A stretch of DNA of 64,000 bases from Arthrobacter sp. EPSL27 (GTDB taxonomy: Bacteria > Actinomycetota > Actinomycetes > Actinomycetales > Micrococcaceae), in contig NZ_LNUT01000005.1 of the NCBI RefSeq assembly GCF_001512305.1, forward strand, positions 841,774-905,773, given 5' to 3'. A program made the translations under genes and the position numbers. Within the stretch, counting starts at the first letter, position 1, and every line of letters begins with the position of its first letter. Shown one piece after another: positions 44,265 to 52,696 of the stretch. The notes below the pieces were generated by a model. That model was not told where the DNA came from. It worked only from the letters and a program-made list of their open reading frames with translations, and made no database searches.

Positions 44265-44281
44265 TGGGCCCCTCGGGCCCA
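44265..44281 (+). promoter_or_regulatory. Hairpin before the binding-protein gene
   Basis: TGGGCCC and GGGCCCA enclose CTC, a perfect 7-bp stem in the 105-bp gap before the lipoprotein gene. Possible attenuator or mRNA 5'-stabiliser. Confidence 0.45.
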
Positions 44282-44344
44282 ACGGCGTCGAAGAACACCC
44301 TTTTTACTCATCACCCACATCACAAATCAGGACTGGAGAACACC

Positions 44345-45499
44345 ATGATCCGCAGGACGACGCTATTCGCTGTGGCAACAGCTATTGCTCTCGCCACCGC
44401 CGGTTGCAGCTCAGCGGCGAGCACCACCACAACACAGGACACCGGCGTTTCAGCCAAAGCCGACGAAGCACTGGCCAAAATCAAGGGCCAAGTCTTGAGC
44501 AAGGGCCCCAACGGCGAAGAGCCTGCCCCCGCCTCCGTAGCTGAGCTTAGTGATGACGACGTCACCAAGGTCAAGGCCATGGGAGCCAAGGCGGCCATCG
44601 TAATGCATTACGGCGGCAACGACTGGGCCAACGCACAGATCGCGGGGCTAAAGAGCGAATTTTCGCGTCTGGGTGTCGACGTCATTGCCACCACGGACGC
44701 CAACTTCAAACCGGACAAGCAGGTCTCAGACCTGGAAACGGTCATGACGCAGAAGCCCGACATCGTCATTTCAATCCCCACCGACCCGGTCGCTACCGCG
44801 TCCGCGTACAAGAAAGCGGCGGCAGAAGGAGCAAAGCTGGTTTTCATGGACAACGTCCCCCAGGGACTCACGGCCGGCAAGGACTATGTCTCGGTCGTAT
44901 CGGCGGACAATTTCGGCAACGGCGTCGTATCGGCCCATCAAATGGCGAAGGCGCTGGGCGGCAAAGGGAAAATCGGCATGATCTTCCATGAGGCCGACTT
45001 CTTCGTCACCAAGCAGCGCTACCAAGGCTTCAAAGAAACCATCACCAAAGAGTACCCGGACATCAAAATCGTCGAGGAAAAGGGCATCGCGGGCCCGGAT
45101 TTTGCTGGCGACGCACAGAGTGCAGCGAACGCCATGCTGAGTAAGTACGCCGATCTCTCCGGGATCTGGGCCGTCTGGGACGTTCCGGCGGAAGGCGTCA
45201 TGGCTGCAGCCCGCGCCGCGGGGCGGACTGATCTGAAGATCGCCACCGAGGACCTGGGCAAGAACGTTGCGATTGCCCTGGCCAAGAACCAACTCATCGT
45301 CGGTCTCGGCGCCCAAGTGCCTTTTGACCAGGGTGTTACCGAAGCGCGGCTCGCCGCGATGGCACTGCTCGGAAAAACTCCGCCGCCGTACGTCGCCCTG
45401 AGTGCCGTGCCCGTGGACCACACCAATGTCCTCGAAGCGTGGAAGCAGGTTTACCACGAGGATGCCCCCAAGGATATCCAGGACTCCTTCAAAAAATAG
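44345..45499 (+). CDS. Sugar ABC transporter substrate-binding lipoprotein
   Basis: 384 residues. Lipoprotein signal peptide with lipobox LATAGC, lipidated Cys21. The mature part is a type I periplasmic-binding fold (AIVMHYGGNDWANAQIAGLKSEFSRLGVDVIATTDAN, then PDIVISIPTDP), as in ribose/galactose/inositol-type binding proteins. Captures the sugar for the ATPase and permease encoded next. Flanked by two strong hairpins, which could raise its level over the membrane components. Confidence 0.9.
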   Translation: MIRRTTLFAVATAIALATAGCSSAASTTTTQDTGVSAKADEALAKIKGQVLSKGPNGEEPAPASVAELSDDDVTKVKAMGAKAAIVMHYGGNDWANAQIAGLKSEFSRLGVDVIATTDANFKPDKQVSDLETVMTQKPDIVISIPTDPVATASAYKKAAAEGAKLVFMDNVPQGLTAGKDYVSVVSADNFGNGVVSAHQMAKALGGKGKIGMIFHEADFFVTKQRYQGFKETITKEYPDIKIVEEKGIAGPDFAGDAQSAANAMLSKYADLSGIWAVWDVPAEGVMAAARAAGRTDLKIATEDLGKNVAIALAKNQLIVGLGAQVPFDQGVTEARLAAMALLGKTPPPYVALSAVPVDHTNVLEAWKQVYHEDAPKDIQDSFKK

Positions 45500-45504
45500 C
45501 GGGG

Positions 45505-45532
45505 TTGGGGCAGGCCGCAGGGCCTGCCCCAA
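45505..45532 (+). terminator. Strong hairpin after the binding-protein gene
   Basis: TTGGGGCAGGCC and its exact complement GGCCTGCCCCAA (12-bp arms) enclose GCAG. Followed by CAACC, not a T-run, so more likely a stabiliser or partial terminator. Confidence 0.65.
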
Positions 45533-45553
45533 CAACCGAAAAAGGATTGCACC

Positions 45554-47062
45554 ATGAACACAAGAGAGCCAGCCGTCGAGATGCGGTCGATCTCGAAGGG
45601 ATTCAACGGCGTCACCGTCCTCAATGAGGTGGACTTCGAGGTCCGCGCCGGAGAGGTACACGCGCTTGCCGGGGGAAACGGCGCCGGCAAGTCAACGCTG
45701 ATGAAAATTCTTCAGGGCGTTTACCAGAGTGACTCCGGCAGTATCCACGTCGGCGGAAAACCAGTCGAGATCACGTCAATCCAGGACGCCAAGGCCGCCG
45801 GCATCGGCATGGTCTTCCAGGAGTTCAGCCTGGTGCCCAGCCTGACCGTTGCCCAGAATATCTTCCTCGGCGCGGAACCGCAGGGCCCGATCGGCCTAAT
45901 CGACGACAGGGAAGCTGTCCGCCGGGCGCGCGACGTCTTCACGGAGATGGAGGTCGTGGTCGATCCGAGGGCACAAGTTTCAAAACTGGGCACCGCGTAC
46001 TGGCAGTTGACGGAAATCGCCAAGGCCCTTGCCCAGAACGCAAGGGTACTCATCATGGATGAGCCGACGGCGAGCCTGGCCAAGCACGAAACGGAGGCCC
46101 TCTTCGACCTTGTGTCCAGGCTCAAGACCCGGGGGATATCGATCATCTATATCTCTCACCGAATGGATGAGGTTTACCGGATCGCCGACCGGATCACCAT
46201 CCTTCGCGACGGCCGCCGGTTGCTGACGGAGGCTCTCAGCAACGTCACGCCGGAGCAGATCGTAGAAGGCATCGTAGGGAAGAAGGTCGAAGGACAGCTC
46301 ACCTACCGGCAACGGGAGCACGATCCTGCGTCGGCTTCGCCCGTTCTTGAAGCAAGGTCCCTCACATGCGGCAAGAGGGTACGGGACGTTTCCTTCACCC
46401 TTCACGCGGGAGAAATCCTCGGGCTGGCAGGACTCATGGGAAGTGGTCGCACGGAGCTGGCCAGGGTTTTGTTCGGAATCGATTCGCTCGAAAGCGGCGA
46501 GATCCTGGTGCGGGGCAAAAAGGCCGTCATCACGAGCCCGCAACATGCCATTGCCGCGGGTTTGGCTCTCATTCCCGAAGACCGGCGCGACCAGGGCCTG
46601 GTACTCGACCATTCCGTCCGGGACAACCTGCTGTTGCCGTTGCTGGACAACATCAAACGCGGACCGCTGCTCAATGCGGCGGCGGGCCGGGCACTGTCCA
46701 GCTCCCTCATCAAGAAGTTCGCCGTAAAGGTTGCCCATCCGAACAAGCCCGTGCGGCTGCTGTCCGGCGGCAACCAGCAAAAGGTGGTGTTGGCCAAATG
46801 GCTCGGCACGGAGCCGGATGTCCTCATTCTCGACGAGCCGACGGCCGGCGTCGATATCGGCACCAAGAGCGAGATTCTGGACATGATCCGGGAACTCGCC
46901 AATGCCGGCAAGGCAGTCATCGTCATTTCCTCGGAGTACCCCGAGTTGCTCGCGGTCAGCGACAGGGTTCTGGTCCTGAGGGATGGATCCATATCGCGTG
47001 AACTCAAACGCAGCGAAATCGCCGACGAAGAATCACTACAACTCGCAGTTCAGGGAGTCTGA
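45554..47062 (+). CDS. Sugar ABC transporter ATPase (RbsA/MglA type)
   Basis: 502 residues with two ABC domains fused, typical for ribose/galactose importers. First Walker A GNGAGKST at 41-48; the second domain has the usual degenerate GLMGSGRTEL and signature LSGGNQQKVVLAKWL. Walker B ILIMDEPTASLA in the first half and VLILDEPTAGVD in the second. Energises import with the permease encoded 2 bp after its stop. Confidence 0.93.
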   Translation: MNTREPAVEMRSISKGFNGVTVLNEVDFEVRAGEVHALAGGNGAGKSTLMKILQGVYQSDSGSIHVGGKPVEITSIQDAKAAGIGMVFQEFSLVPSLTVAQNIFLGAEPQGPIGLIDDREAVRRARDVFTEMEVVVDPRAQVSKLGTAYWQLTEIAKALAQNARVLIMDEPTASLAKHETEALFDLVSRLKTRGISIIYISHRMDEVYRIADRITILRDGRRLLTEALSNVTPEQIVEGIVGKKVEGQLTYRQREHDPASASPVLEARSLTCGKRVRDVSFTLHAGEILGLAGLMGSGRTELARVLFGIDSLESGEILVRGKKAVITSPQHAIAAGLALIPEDRRDQGLVLDHSVRDNLLLPLLDNIKRGPLLNAAAGRALSSSLIKKFAVKVAHPNKPVRLLSGGNQQKVVLAKWLGTEPDVLILDEPTAGVDIGTKSEILDMIRELANAGKAVIVISSEYPELLAVSDRVLVLRDGSISRELKRSEIADEESLQLAVQGV

Positions 47063-47064
47063 CC

Positions 47065-48054
47065 ATGAACAACACCACCATTTCCGCCCAAGCTCCCAAA
47101 ACCGGGGGTTTGGACGCAGTCAAACGCACGCTCGGTGAGCTCGACTGGCGCCGCTATGTCATCTACATCGGATTCGTTGTAGTTTTCATCTTTTTCGCTG
47201 TCCTCCTGCGCGACCAGGGATTCCTCTCCCCCACCAACCTGCTGAACATCTTCCGGCAGACCGCAACCATCACCATCATTGCGGTGGGAATGACGTACGT
47301 CATCGCCTGCGCTGAGATTGACCTCAGTGTTGGCTCAACCGCAGGACTATCAAGCGTCTGCACGGCGATGGCCCTCTCCCAGTGGGGCATCGTCCCGGGC
47401 ATCCTGGCCGGCCTTGCGGTCGGGCTGGTGGTCGGCTCGATCAACGGTGCACTGGTCAGCCTCTTGGGGATCCCCTCATTCCTGGTCACCCTTGGCATGC
47501 TCGGGATCGCCGTCGGTGTGGCGCAGTGGATCACCGCATCGGCGCCTCAGCCGATCCTTAATGAGACCTTCAACATGCTGTTCGGGTCCGGAAACTTCGG
47601 TCCAGTTCCGGGTCTGATCGTGTGGAGCGCCATCTTCGTGGCGATCGGCGCCGTCGTGCTTTCCCGGACCAAATTCGGCCGCCAGGTGCTGGCAACCGGT
47701 GGCAACCGGAACGCCGCTGACTTCACGGGCATCAACACAAAGCGCATCAAGTTCCAGGTTCTGTTGATCTCGGGAGTGGTCGCCAGCGTCGCCGGCATGC
47801 TGTACGCAGGAAGGCTCGAGTCAGGCCGCTTCCAGTGGGGCGCCGGCGACGAACTCTCCGCCATCGCGGCCGTGATTCTGGGCGGCACCAGCCTCTTCGG
47901 CGGAGCAGGCTCGGTTGTTGGAACCCTGTTCGGCGCCCTTCTCATTGGCCTGATCAACAACGGCCTTATCCTTGCCGGTCTCGACAGCAGCCAACAGCAA
48001 GTGGTCCGCGGGGCCATCATCATTCTGGCCGTCGCCCTGGCCCGCAAGAAATGA
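47065..48054 (+). CDS. Sugar ABC transporter permease (RbsC type)
   Basis: 329 residues and about 8-10 membrane helices, BPD_transp_2 family. Typical loops are AEIDLSVGSTAGLSSV and ILGGTSLFGGAGSVVGTLFGALLIGLINNGLIL. Overlaps the next start codon (ATGA). Confidence 0.93.
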   Translation: MNNTTISAQAPKTGGLDAVKRTLGELDWRRYVIYIGFVVVFIFFAVLLRDQGFLSPTNLLNIFRQTATITIIAVGMTYVIACAEIDLSVGSTAGLSSVCTAMALSQWGIVPGILAGLAVGLVVGSINGALVSLLGIPSFLVTLGMLGIAVGVAQWITASAPQPILNETFNMLFGSGNFGPVPGLIVWSAIFVAIGAVVLSRTKFGRQVLATGGNRNAADFTGINTKRIKFQVLLISGVVASVAGMLYAGRLESGRFQWGAGDELSAIAAVILGGTSLFGGAGSVVGTLFGALLIGLINNGLILAGLDSSQQQVVRGAIIILAVALARKK

Positions 48055-49235
48055 CGAACCCAACCCACCCGCTGCGCTCAGGAATCATCGGCACCGGGTT
48101 CATGGGCTCTGTCCACGCCGCCGCCGTCCGGGCAGCGGGAGGAACAGTGACCCGCGTGGCCGGCCGAAGCCATGCCGCAGCCGTTCAGTCGCTGGCAAGG
48201 CTCGGCGGGGTTGCAGCCGCAGAATCCGCCGGGGCTCTCATCGAGTCGGACGACGTGGACGTGGTGCACATTTGCACCCCGAACTCGACACACGCCGAGC
48301 TGGCCAACCTGGCGATCGCCGCCGGGAAATCCGTCATCTGCGAGAAGCCGCTGGCCACGACCGCAAAGGACGCCGAGGCTCTCCACGCGGCAGCCAAACA
48401 CGCCGGCGTAGTCAACGCCGTGCCGTTCGTCTACCGCTTCTATCCCGCCGTGCGGGAAGCCCGGGCACGGCTGCAGGCAGGCGAAGCCGGCCCGCTGTGG
48501 TTGCTGCACGGTTCATACCTACAGGACTGGCTGGCAGATGCCGGCGCCAGCAACTGGCGGGTCGACCCGACGCTCGGCGGCGGTTCCCGGGCGTTTGGCG
48601 ACATCGGCGTGCATTGGTGCGACCTGATGGAGTTCGTGACGGGGCACCGAATACAGCGACTGGTAGCGCAAACGGGCCGCGCCTTCACGGAACGGCCGCA
48701 GACGGGCCGGATCTCCCCGCGGACGACGGCGGCTGTCGATACCGAAGACGGCGCCACCGTCATGTTCGAAACCGACCAGGGCGCAATCGGGTCGCTGCTG
48801 GTGAGCCAGGTCAGTCCCGGACGGAAAAACCGGCTCTGGTTCTCGTTTGAGGGCCCTGAGGCCACGTTCTCCTTCAACCAGGAAAAGCCGGACAGCCTTT
48901 GGGTTGGCGGCAACACCTACAGCAGAACCATCTCCAGCGGTTCCGACAGCCTCTCAACCGAGCAAGGCAGGCGGTATGCCACTCTCCCCTCCGGCCACCC
49001 CCAGGGTTACCAGGACAGCTTCAACGCGTTCGTAGTCGACGTCTACGCCGCCGTTCGCGGTGCCGCACCGGATGGCCTGCCGGACTTCCGCGACGGGCTC
49101 CGGGCTGCTCGCATCACCGAGGCCGTCTTGGAGTCCGCAGCGGCAGGCCGCTGGGTCGACGTGCCGGGCAGGGACCAGGGATCGTCAGCCCTCCACGGCA
49201 GCGGCGCCGCACCAATTTTGGAAAGGAAATCATAA
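48051..49235 (+). CDS. Gfo/Idh/MocA dehydrogenase (first copy)
   Basis: 394 residues. Rossmann motif GIIGTGFMGSVH at 11-22 and the family CEKPLA lysine motif are present, with GDIGVHWCDLMEF supplying the Asp/His pair typical of sugar-oxidising members. Acts on a sugar with NAD(P). ATGA overlap with the permease gene and TAATG overlap with the next gene, so the group is tightly co-translated. Confidence 0.9.
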   Translation: MTNPTHPLRSGIIGTGFMGSVHAAAVRAAGGTVTRVAGRSHAAAVQSLARLGGVAAAESAGALIESDDVDVVHICTPNSTHAELANLAIAAGKSVICEKPLATTAKDAEALHAAAKHAGVVNAVPFVYRFYPAVREARARLQAGEAGPLWLLHGSYLQDWLADAGASNWRVDPTLGGGSRAFGDIGVHWCDLMEFVTGHRIQRLVAQTGRAFTERPQTGRISPRTTAAVDTEDGATVMFETDQGAIGSLLVSQVSPGRKNRLWFSFEGPEATFSFNQEKPDSLWVGGNTYSRTISSGSDSLSTEQGRRYATLPSGHPQGYQDSFNAFVVDVYAAVRGAAPDGLPDFRDGLRAARITEAVLESAAAGRWVDVPGRDQGSSALHGSGAAPILERKS

Positions 49236-50065
49236 TGCAACTCGGATATCACACCATCACCTGGGGTGGCGTCGTCGGCCATCCCGTCGGCGTCACGAGC
49301 ATCAAGGACCTCTTCTACCAGACCAACGGGTCTATGGAAACGGCCGTACGGGACATCGCGGCCGCGGGATATGCGGGCACGGAAATGTTCGACGGCAATC
49401 TGGTCGAGTACGCGAACCGCCCTGAAGAGCTGCGCGGGCTGCTGTCGGAGTCGGGGGTGAAGCTCGTCTCGGTCTACTCCGGCGCCAACTTCATCTTCGC
49501 CGATGTCCTCCCGGAGGAATTGCACCGCATAAACCGCGCTGCCGAGCTCGCGGCCACGTTCGGCGCCGAGCGGCTGGTGGTGGGCGGCGGCGCGCGCCGC
49601 GCCGCCGGCACGACGGACGAGGACTACACACTTCTCGCCCGCGGCCTGGACCAAGTAACGGACATCGCCGAAAGTTTCGGTCTGAGCGCCAGCTATCACC
49701 CGCATTTGTCCACGATCGTGGAAAGCCCGAGCGAACTCGAACGCCTGATGGGCACCACGCGCATTGGCTTCTGCCCGGACACGGCGCACCTGGCCGCGGG
49801 CGGAGGCGACCCCGCCGCTGTGATTCGTCAATACCCGGACCGGATCCGCCACGTCCACCTCAAGGACTTCCGCGCAGACCCGTTCCAGTTCCTGCCGCTC
49901 GGCGAAGGTGACCTGGATTTCCCGGACATCATCCGTGCCGTGAAGGAAAGCGGCTACGACAGCTGGTTGATGGTCGAACTCGACAACTATGCGGGTGATC
50001 CTCGTGCCGCCGCCGAACTCAGCAAAAAATACCTCGACAAGATCCTCGCCGATCTTGGCCTCTAA
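49235..50065 (+). CDS. Sugar phosphate isomerase/epimerase-like enzyme (AP endonuclease 2 fold)
   Basis: 276-residue TIM barrel of the xylose-isomerase-like family. Metal-site segments are visible: FDGNLVEYANRPEEL, SASYHPHLSTIVESP, GFCPDTAHLAAGGGDP, IRHVHLKDFR and LMVELDNY. Members isomerise or epimerise sugars, dehydrate inosose, or cleave 3-keto-glycosides. With two Gfo/Idh genes alongside, a 3-keto-sugar lyase or hydratase role is plausible (inference). Confidence 0.85.
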   Translation: MQLGYHTITWGGVVGHPVGVTSIKDLFYQTNGSMETAVRDIAAAGYAGTEMFDGNLVEYANRPEELRGLLSESGVKLVSVYSGANFIFADVLPEELHRINRAAELAATFGAERLVVGGGARRAAGTTDEDYTLLARGLDQVTDIAESFGLSASYHPHLSTIVESPSELERLMGTTRIGFCPDTAHLAAGGGDPAAVIRQYPDRIRHVHLKDFRADPFQFLPLGEGDLDFPDIIRAVKESGYDSWLMVELDNYAGDPRAAAELSKKYLDKILADLGL

Positions 50066-50081
50066 CCCAAAGGAAGAATCA

Positions 50082-51254
50082 ATGCAGAATCTCAACGTAG
50101 GCCTCATCGGGGGCGGTTTCATGGGCAAGGCCCACTCCCTCGCATACGCCGCTATGCCGATGTTCTTTTGGCCGGCCCCCGCCATGCCTGTGCGAAAGGT
50201 GATCGCTGAAGCCACAGATGAGCTTGCCGGTGAAGCCGCCCGCCGCTTCGGCTTCGAAAAGTCCACCTCCGACTGGCGTAGCATCATCGACGATCCGGAC
50301 ATCCACGTCGTCGACATCGCAACCCCGAACCACCTCCATGCCGAGATCGCCATCGCGGCTGCCGAGGCCGGCAAACACATTATCTGCGAGAAGCCCCTGG
50401 CCCGGACCGGGCAGGAGTCGAAGGCAATGTACGACGCGGTGAAGAACACCGACCTTGTCCACATGGTTGCGTTCAATTACCGTCGCACGCCGGCAGTCGC
50501 ACTGGCCAAGAAATACATCGATGAAGGCGCCATCGGCCGGGTCATCAGTTTCCGCGGTACCTACCTCCAGGACTGGAGCGCAGACCCGAACTCCCCCCTC
50601 TCGTGGCGCTTCCAGAAATCGATAGCAGGATCCGGCGCCCTCGGTGATATCGGAACCCACGTGATCGACATGGCACGGTACCTTGTCGGCGAATTCAGCT
50701 CGGTCAACTCCATCATGTCTACTTGGATTCCGGAACGGCCGCTGCAGGCCGGCGGTGCCGACAAACTCGGCAACGTGTCCGGCGGCGACGGACCGCGCGG
50801 CGCCGTCGACGTCGACGACGAGGTCCTGACCATGGTCAAGTTCGCAAATGGCGCGATCGGATCCATAGAAGCCACACGCAACGCCCACGGCCGCAACAAC
50901 TTCCTCACCTTTGAAATCCACGGATCCGAAGGCAGCATCGTGTTCAACTATGAGCGCCGCGACGAGCTTCAGGTCGCCTTTGCCAGTGACCAGGCCGACC
51001 GTAAGGGCTTCCGGACCGTCTACACCGGTCCCGCCACCCCCTACGGCGAAGGACTGTGGCCCATCCCTGCGCTGGGAATTGGCTACGGCGAAACCAAGAT
51101 CATCGAAGCCTACGACTTCTTTAAGGCGATCGCCGAAGGCGGCAGCGTCAGCCCGAACTTCGCGGACGGCTACCAGACGGCGCTGATCGATGACGCCATC
51201 ATCGATTCCGCGGAAACCGGCGCCTGGGTGGATGTAGCCAAGATCGACTCCTAA
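50082..51254 (+). CDS. Gfo/Idh/MocA dehydrogenase, levoglucosan-dehydrogenase-like
   Basis: 390 residues. GGGFMGKAHSLAYAAMPMF carries the NAD(P) site, EKP Lys104 is the catalytic lysine, and GDIGTHVIDMARYLVG gives D189 and H193. Length and N-terminal sequence resemble levoglucosan 3-dehydrogenase of Pseudarthrobacter as I recall it, an enzyme that oxidises C3 of 1,6-anhydroglucose with NAD. This identification is from memory and not checked. AAAGGAAG upstream of ATG 50082. Confidence 0.85.
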   Translation: MQNLNVGLIGGGFMGKAHSLAYAAMPMFFWPAPAMPVRKVIAEATDELAGEAARRFGFEKSTSDWRSIIDDPDIHVVDIATPNHLHAEIAIAAAEAGKHIICEKPLARTGQESKAMYDAVKNTDLVHMVAFNYRRTPAVALAKKYIDEGAIGRVISFRGTYLQDWSADPNSPLSWRFQKSIAGSGALGDIGTHVIDMARYLVGEFSSVNSIMSTWIPERPLQAGGADKLGNVSGGDGPRGAVDVDDEVLTMVKFANGAIGSIEATRNAHGRNNFLTFEIHGSEGSIVFNYERRDELQVAFASDQADRKGFRTVYTGPATPYGEGLWPIPALGIGYGETKIIEAYDFFKAIAEGGSVSPNFADGYQTALIDDAIIDSAETGAWVDVAKIDS

Positions 51255-51282
51255 CCGACTCACCGCGACTCACCGCACGGGA

Positions 51283-51312
51283 GGTGCGCCGCCTCGAGGA
51301 AGGCGGCGCACC
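51283..51312 (+). terminator. Strong hairpin inside the operon
   Basis: 12-bp perfect arms GGTGCGCCGCCT and AGGCGGCGCACC enclose CGAGGA, 29 bp after the second dehydrogenase gene. No T-run. Could lower expression of the last genes. Confidence 0.6.
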
Positions 51313-51355
51313 CGCCATGCGCCCACCTTTGCGATCACAACGAGAGGGACCCCTG

Positions 51356-51682
51356 ATGACCAACGCCGTACCCGGTGCGCCGGCGACCACCACCCCTGTC
51401 CATCTGATTCCGGTGTTCGAAGCCAAACCCGGCCTCGAACGTGAACTGGTCCGGCTCCTGTCCGAACTTCAAAATGCCAGCCGCCGCGACGACGGCTGCT
51501 TGGAGTACTCGGTCTTCAACGACGCGGAGGCACCGGGCACGTTCCTGCTCTACGAAAAGTGGACAAGCAGTACTGCCCTGGACATGCACAATGAGCAGCA
51601 GCACGTCAAAGACTTTCTCGTGGCCGCGCAACACGTCCTGGCCTGGAACCTCAGAGTGCACCGCCTCAACCCGCTTTCGTAG
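51356..51682 (+). CDS. ABM-domain monooxygenase/quinol-type small enzyme
   Basis: 108 residues of the antibiotic biosynthesis monooxygenase (YgiN-like) dimeric fold. HLIPVFEAKPGLERELVRLLSELQNASRRDDGCLEYSVFND and FLLYEKWTS are typical. Such proteins oxidise or isomerise small aromatics or act with sugar dehydrogenases of unclear role. GAGAGGGA precedes ATG 51356. Confidence 0.8.
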   Translation: MTNAVPGAPATTTPVHLIPVFEAKPGLERELVRLLSELQNASRRDDGCLEYSVFNDAEAPGTFLLYEKWTSSTALDMHNEQQHVKDFLVAAQHVLAWNLRVHRLNPLS

Positions 51683-51733
51683 ATCCCTGCCCCTCACTCA
51701 AAAATGGCTGCACCATCACCGAAGGAGCCTGAC

Positions 51734-52015
51734 ATGGCCCGCCCGTACACCCTGTTCACCGGCCAGTGGGCCGACCTGCCCTTCGAGGAAGTCGCGCGGC
51801 TGGCGTCCGGCTGGGGCTACGACGGCCTCGAAATCGCCGTCTCCGGAGACCACCTGGACGCCTGGCGCTGGGACGAGCCCGGGTATGTCGACTCCAAACT
51901 CGCCGTGCTGGAGAAGTACAACCTCAAGGTCTGGGCCATCTCCAACCACCTCAAGGGCCAGGCCGTGTGCGATGACCCCATCGACTTCCGGCACGAAGCG
52001 ATTGTCGGCGCCATT
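51734..52015 (+). pseudogene. Sugar isomerase/epimerase, truncated at the IS scar
   Basis: ATG 51734 (GAAGGAGCC upstream) starts MARPYTLFTGQWADLPFEEVARLASGWGYDGLEIAVSGDHLD, the first part of a TIM-barrel isomerase that is normally about 300 residues. It keeps sense to about CDDPIDFRHEAIV and then loses similarity at about 52003-52015. The frame then reads through IS-derived sequence to 52144. The metal ligands of the C-terminal half are gone, so the enzyme is inactive. Confidence 0.75.
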
Positions 52016-52180
52016 CGACGCCCGGGGAACGGAAATCATCAGCCACCCACGCCCGCCCAAAGGAACCGTCTACATCGGCCTCAACGGCCCGGGCAAGCAA
52101 CCGTCCACGAAGTCCTGAGACATGAAATGTCCACGATCAGGTGAGACATGAAGTGTCAACGATCAGGTGAGACATCACAG
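52012..52180 (+). mobile_element. Insertion-sequence remnant (transposase tail and terminal repeats)
   Basis: In the other plus frame, GTEIISHPRPPKGTVYIG followed by LNGPGKQPSTKS and a stop at 52116-52118 resembles the C-terminal tail of IS481-like transposases (recall, not verified). It is followed at once by 26-bp tandem repeats that look like IS ends. The element lost its body; only the right end remains, joined to the truncated isomerase. Confidence 0.5.
52116..52180. repeat. 26-bp tandem repeats, IS-end-like
   Basis: Units begin TGAGACATGAARTGTCMACG and continue ATCAGG: copy 1 at 52116-52141, copy 2 at 52142-52167 (two mismatches), and a partial third (TGAGACATCACAGG) from 52168. Subterminal repeats of this kind mark the ends of some IS families. 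Confidence 0.85.
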
Positions 52181-52226
52181 GCCGGGTTAAGCCCTGCGAC
52201 TGATAGGCATCGGGTTAAAACAAAAG

Positions 52227-52253
52227 GACCCTGCAGGCTGGGCCTGCAGGGTC
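52227..52253 (-). terminator. Intrinsic terminator of the tRNA unit
   Basis: 11-bp perfect arms GACCCTGCAGG and CCTGCAGGGTC around CTGGG. On the minus strand it is followed by CTTTTGTTTTAA, ideal for ending the tRNA-Thr/tRNA-Met transcript. Confidence 0.8.
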
Positions 52254-52259
52254 TTTCTG

Positions 52260-52333
52260 TAGCGGCGGGGAGGCTCGATCTCCCGACCTCACGATTATGA
52301 GTCGTGCGCTCTAACCAACTGAGCTACGCCGCC
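52260..52333 (-). tRNA. tRNA-Met (CAT anticodon)
   Basis: Reads GGCGGCGTAGCTCAGTTGG on the minus strand, with anticodon loop CTCATAA (CAT) on a CACGA/TCGTG stem, a T-arm GGGAG-ATCGAGC-CTCCC, and an acceptor pairing GGCGGCG with CGCCGCT (one G-U), discriminator A. Most like elongator tRNA-Met; a lysidine-modified tRNA-Ile2 also has CAT and cannot be fully excluded. Confidence 0.9.
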
Positions 52334-52395
52334 ATAAATGAGGAAAACCTGTGTGAAGCCGGTCAAAAACCGCCTTGACACAGGCCCTCATTCAG

Positions 52396-52467
52396 AGCCC
52401 CCCACCGGAATCGATCCGGTGACCTCGTTCTTACCAAGAACGCGCTCTACCACTGAGCTAGGGGGGC
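52396..52467 (-). tRNA. tRNA-Thr (GGT anticodon)
   Basis: Minus strand reads GCCCCCCTAGCTCAGTGGTA, with anticodon stem CGTTC/GAACG and loop TTGGTAA (anticodon GGT), a T-arm with GGATCGATTCC, and acceptor GCCCCCC/GGGGGGC with discriminator T. It lies 62 bp upstream of tRNA-Met in the same direction. Confidence 0.93.
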
Positions 52468-52648
52468 AACGAGTAAATACTCTACCGGAAGATTCCCCAC
52501 CCAACAAATCGGCGCCGCCGGGGCCCTGCAGGGGCCGGAAACGGGCCTAAAATGCCGGAAATCCGGGGCTTCCGGGCCGCTGCGGGACGCCAAAACCGGG
52601 CCGCGGCCGCCCTGGCTCCCCGGGATGTGACCAAGGCGACTAAAAAGA

Positions 52649-52680
52649 AGAACGGGCCAGCTGTTGGGCCGGCCCGTTCT
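52649..52680 (-). terminator. Intrinsic terminator of deaD
   Basis: AGAACGGGCC and GGCCCGTTCT (10-bp arms) around a 12-base loop; on the minus strand TCTTTTTAG follows the stem. Lies 16 bp after the deaD stop. Confidence 0.85.
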
Positions 52681-52696
52681 CAGATGCTGCTAGGAG

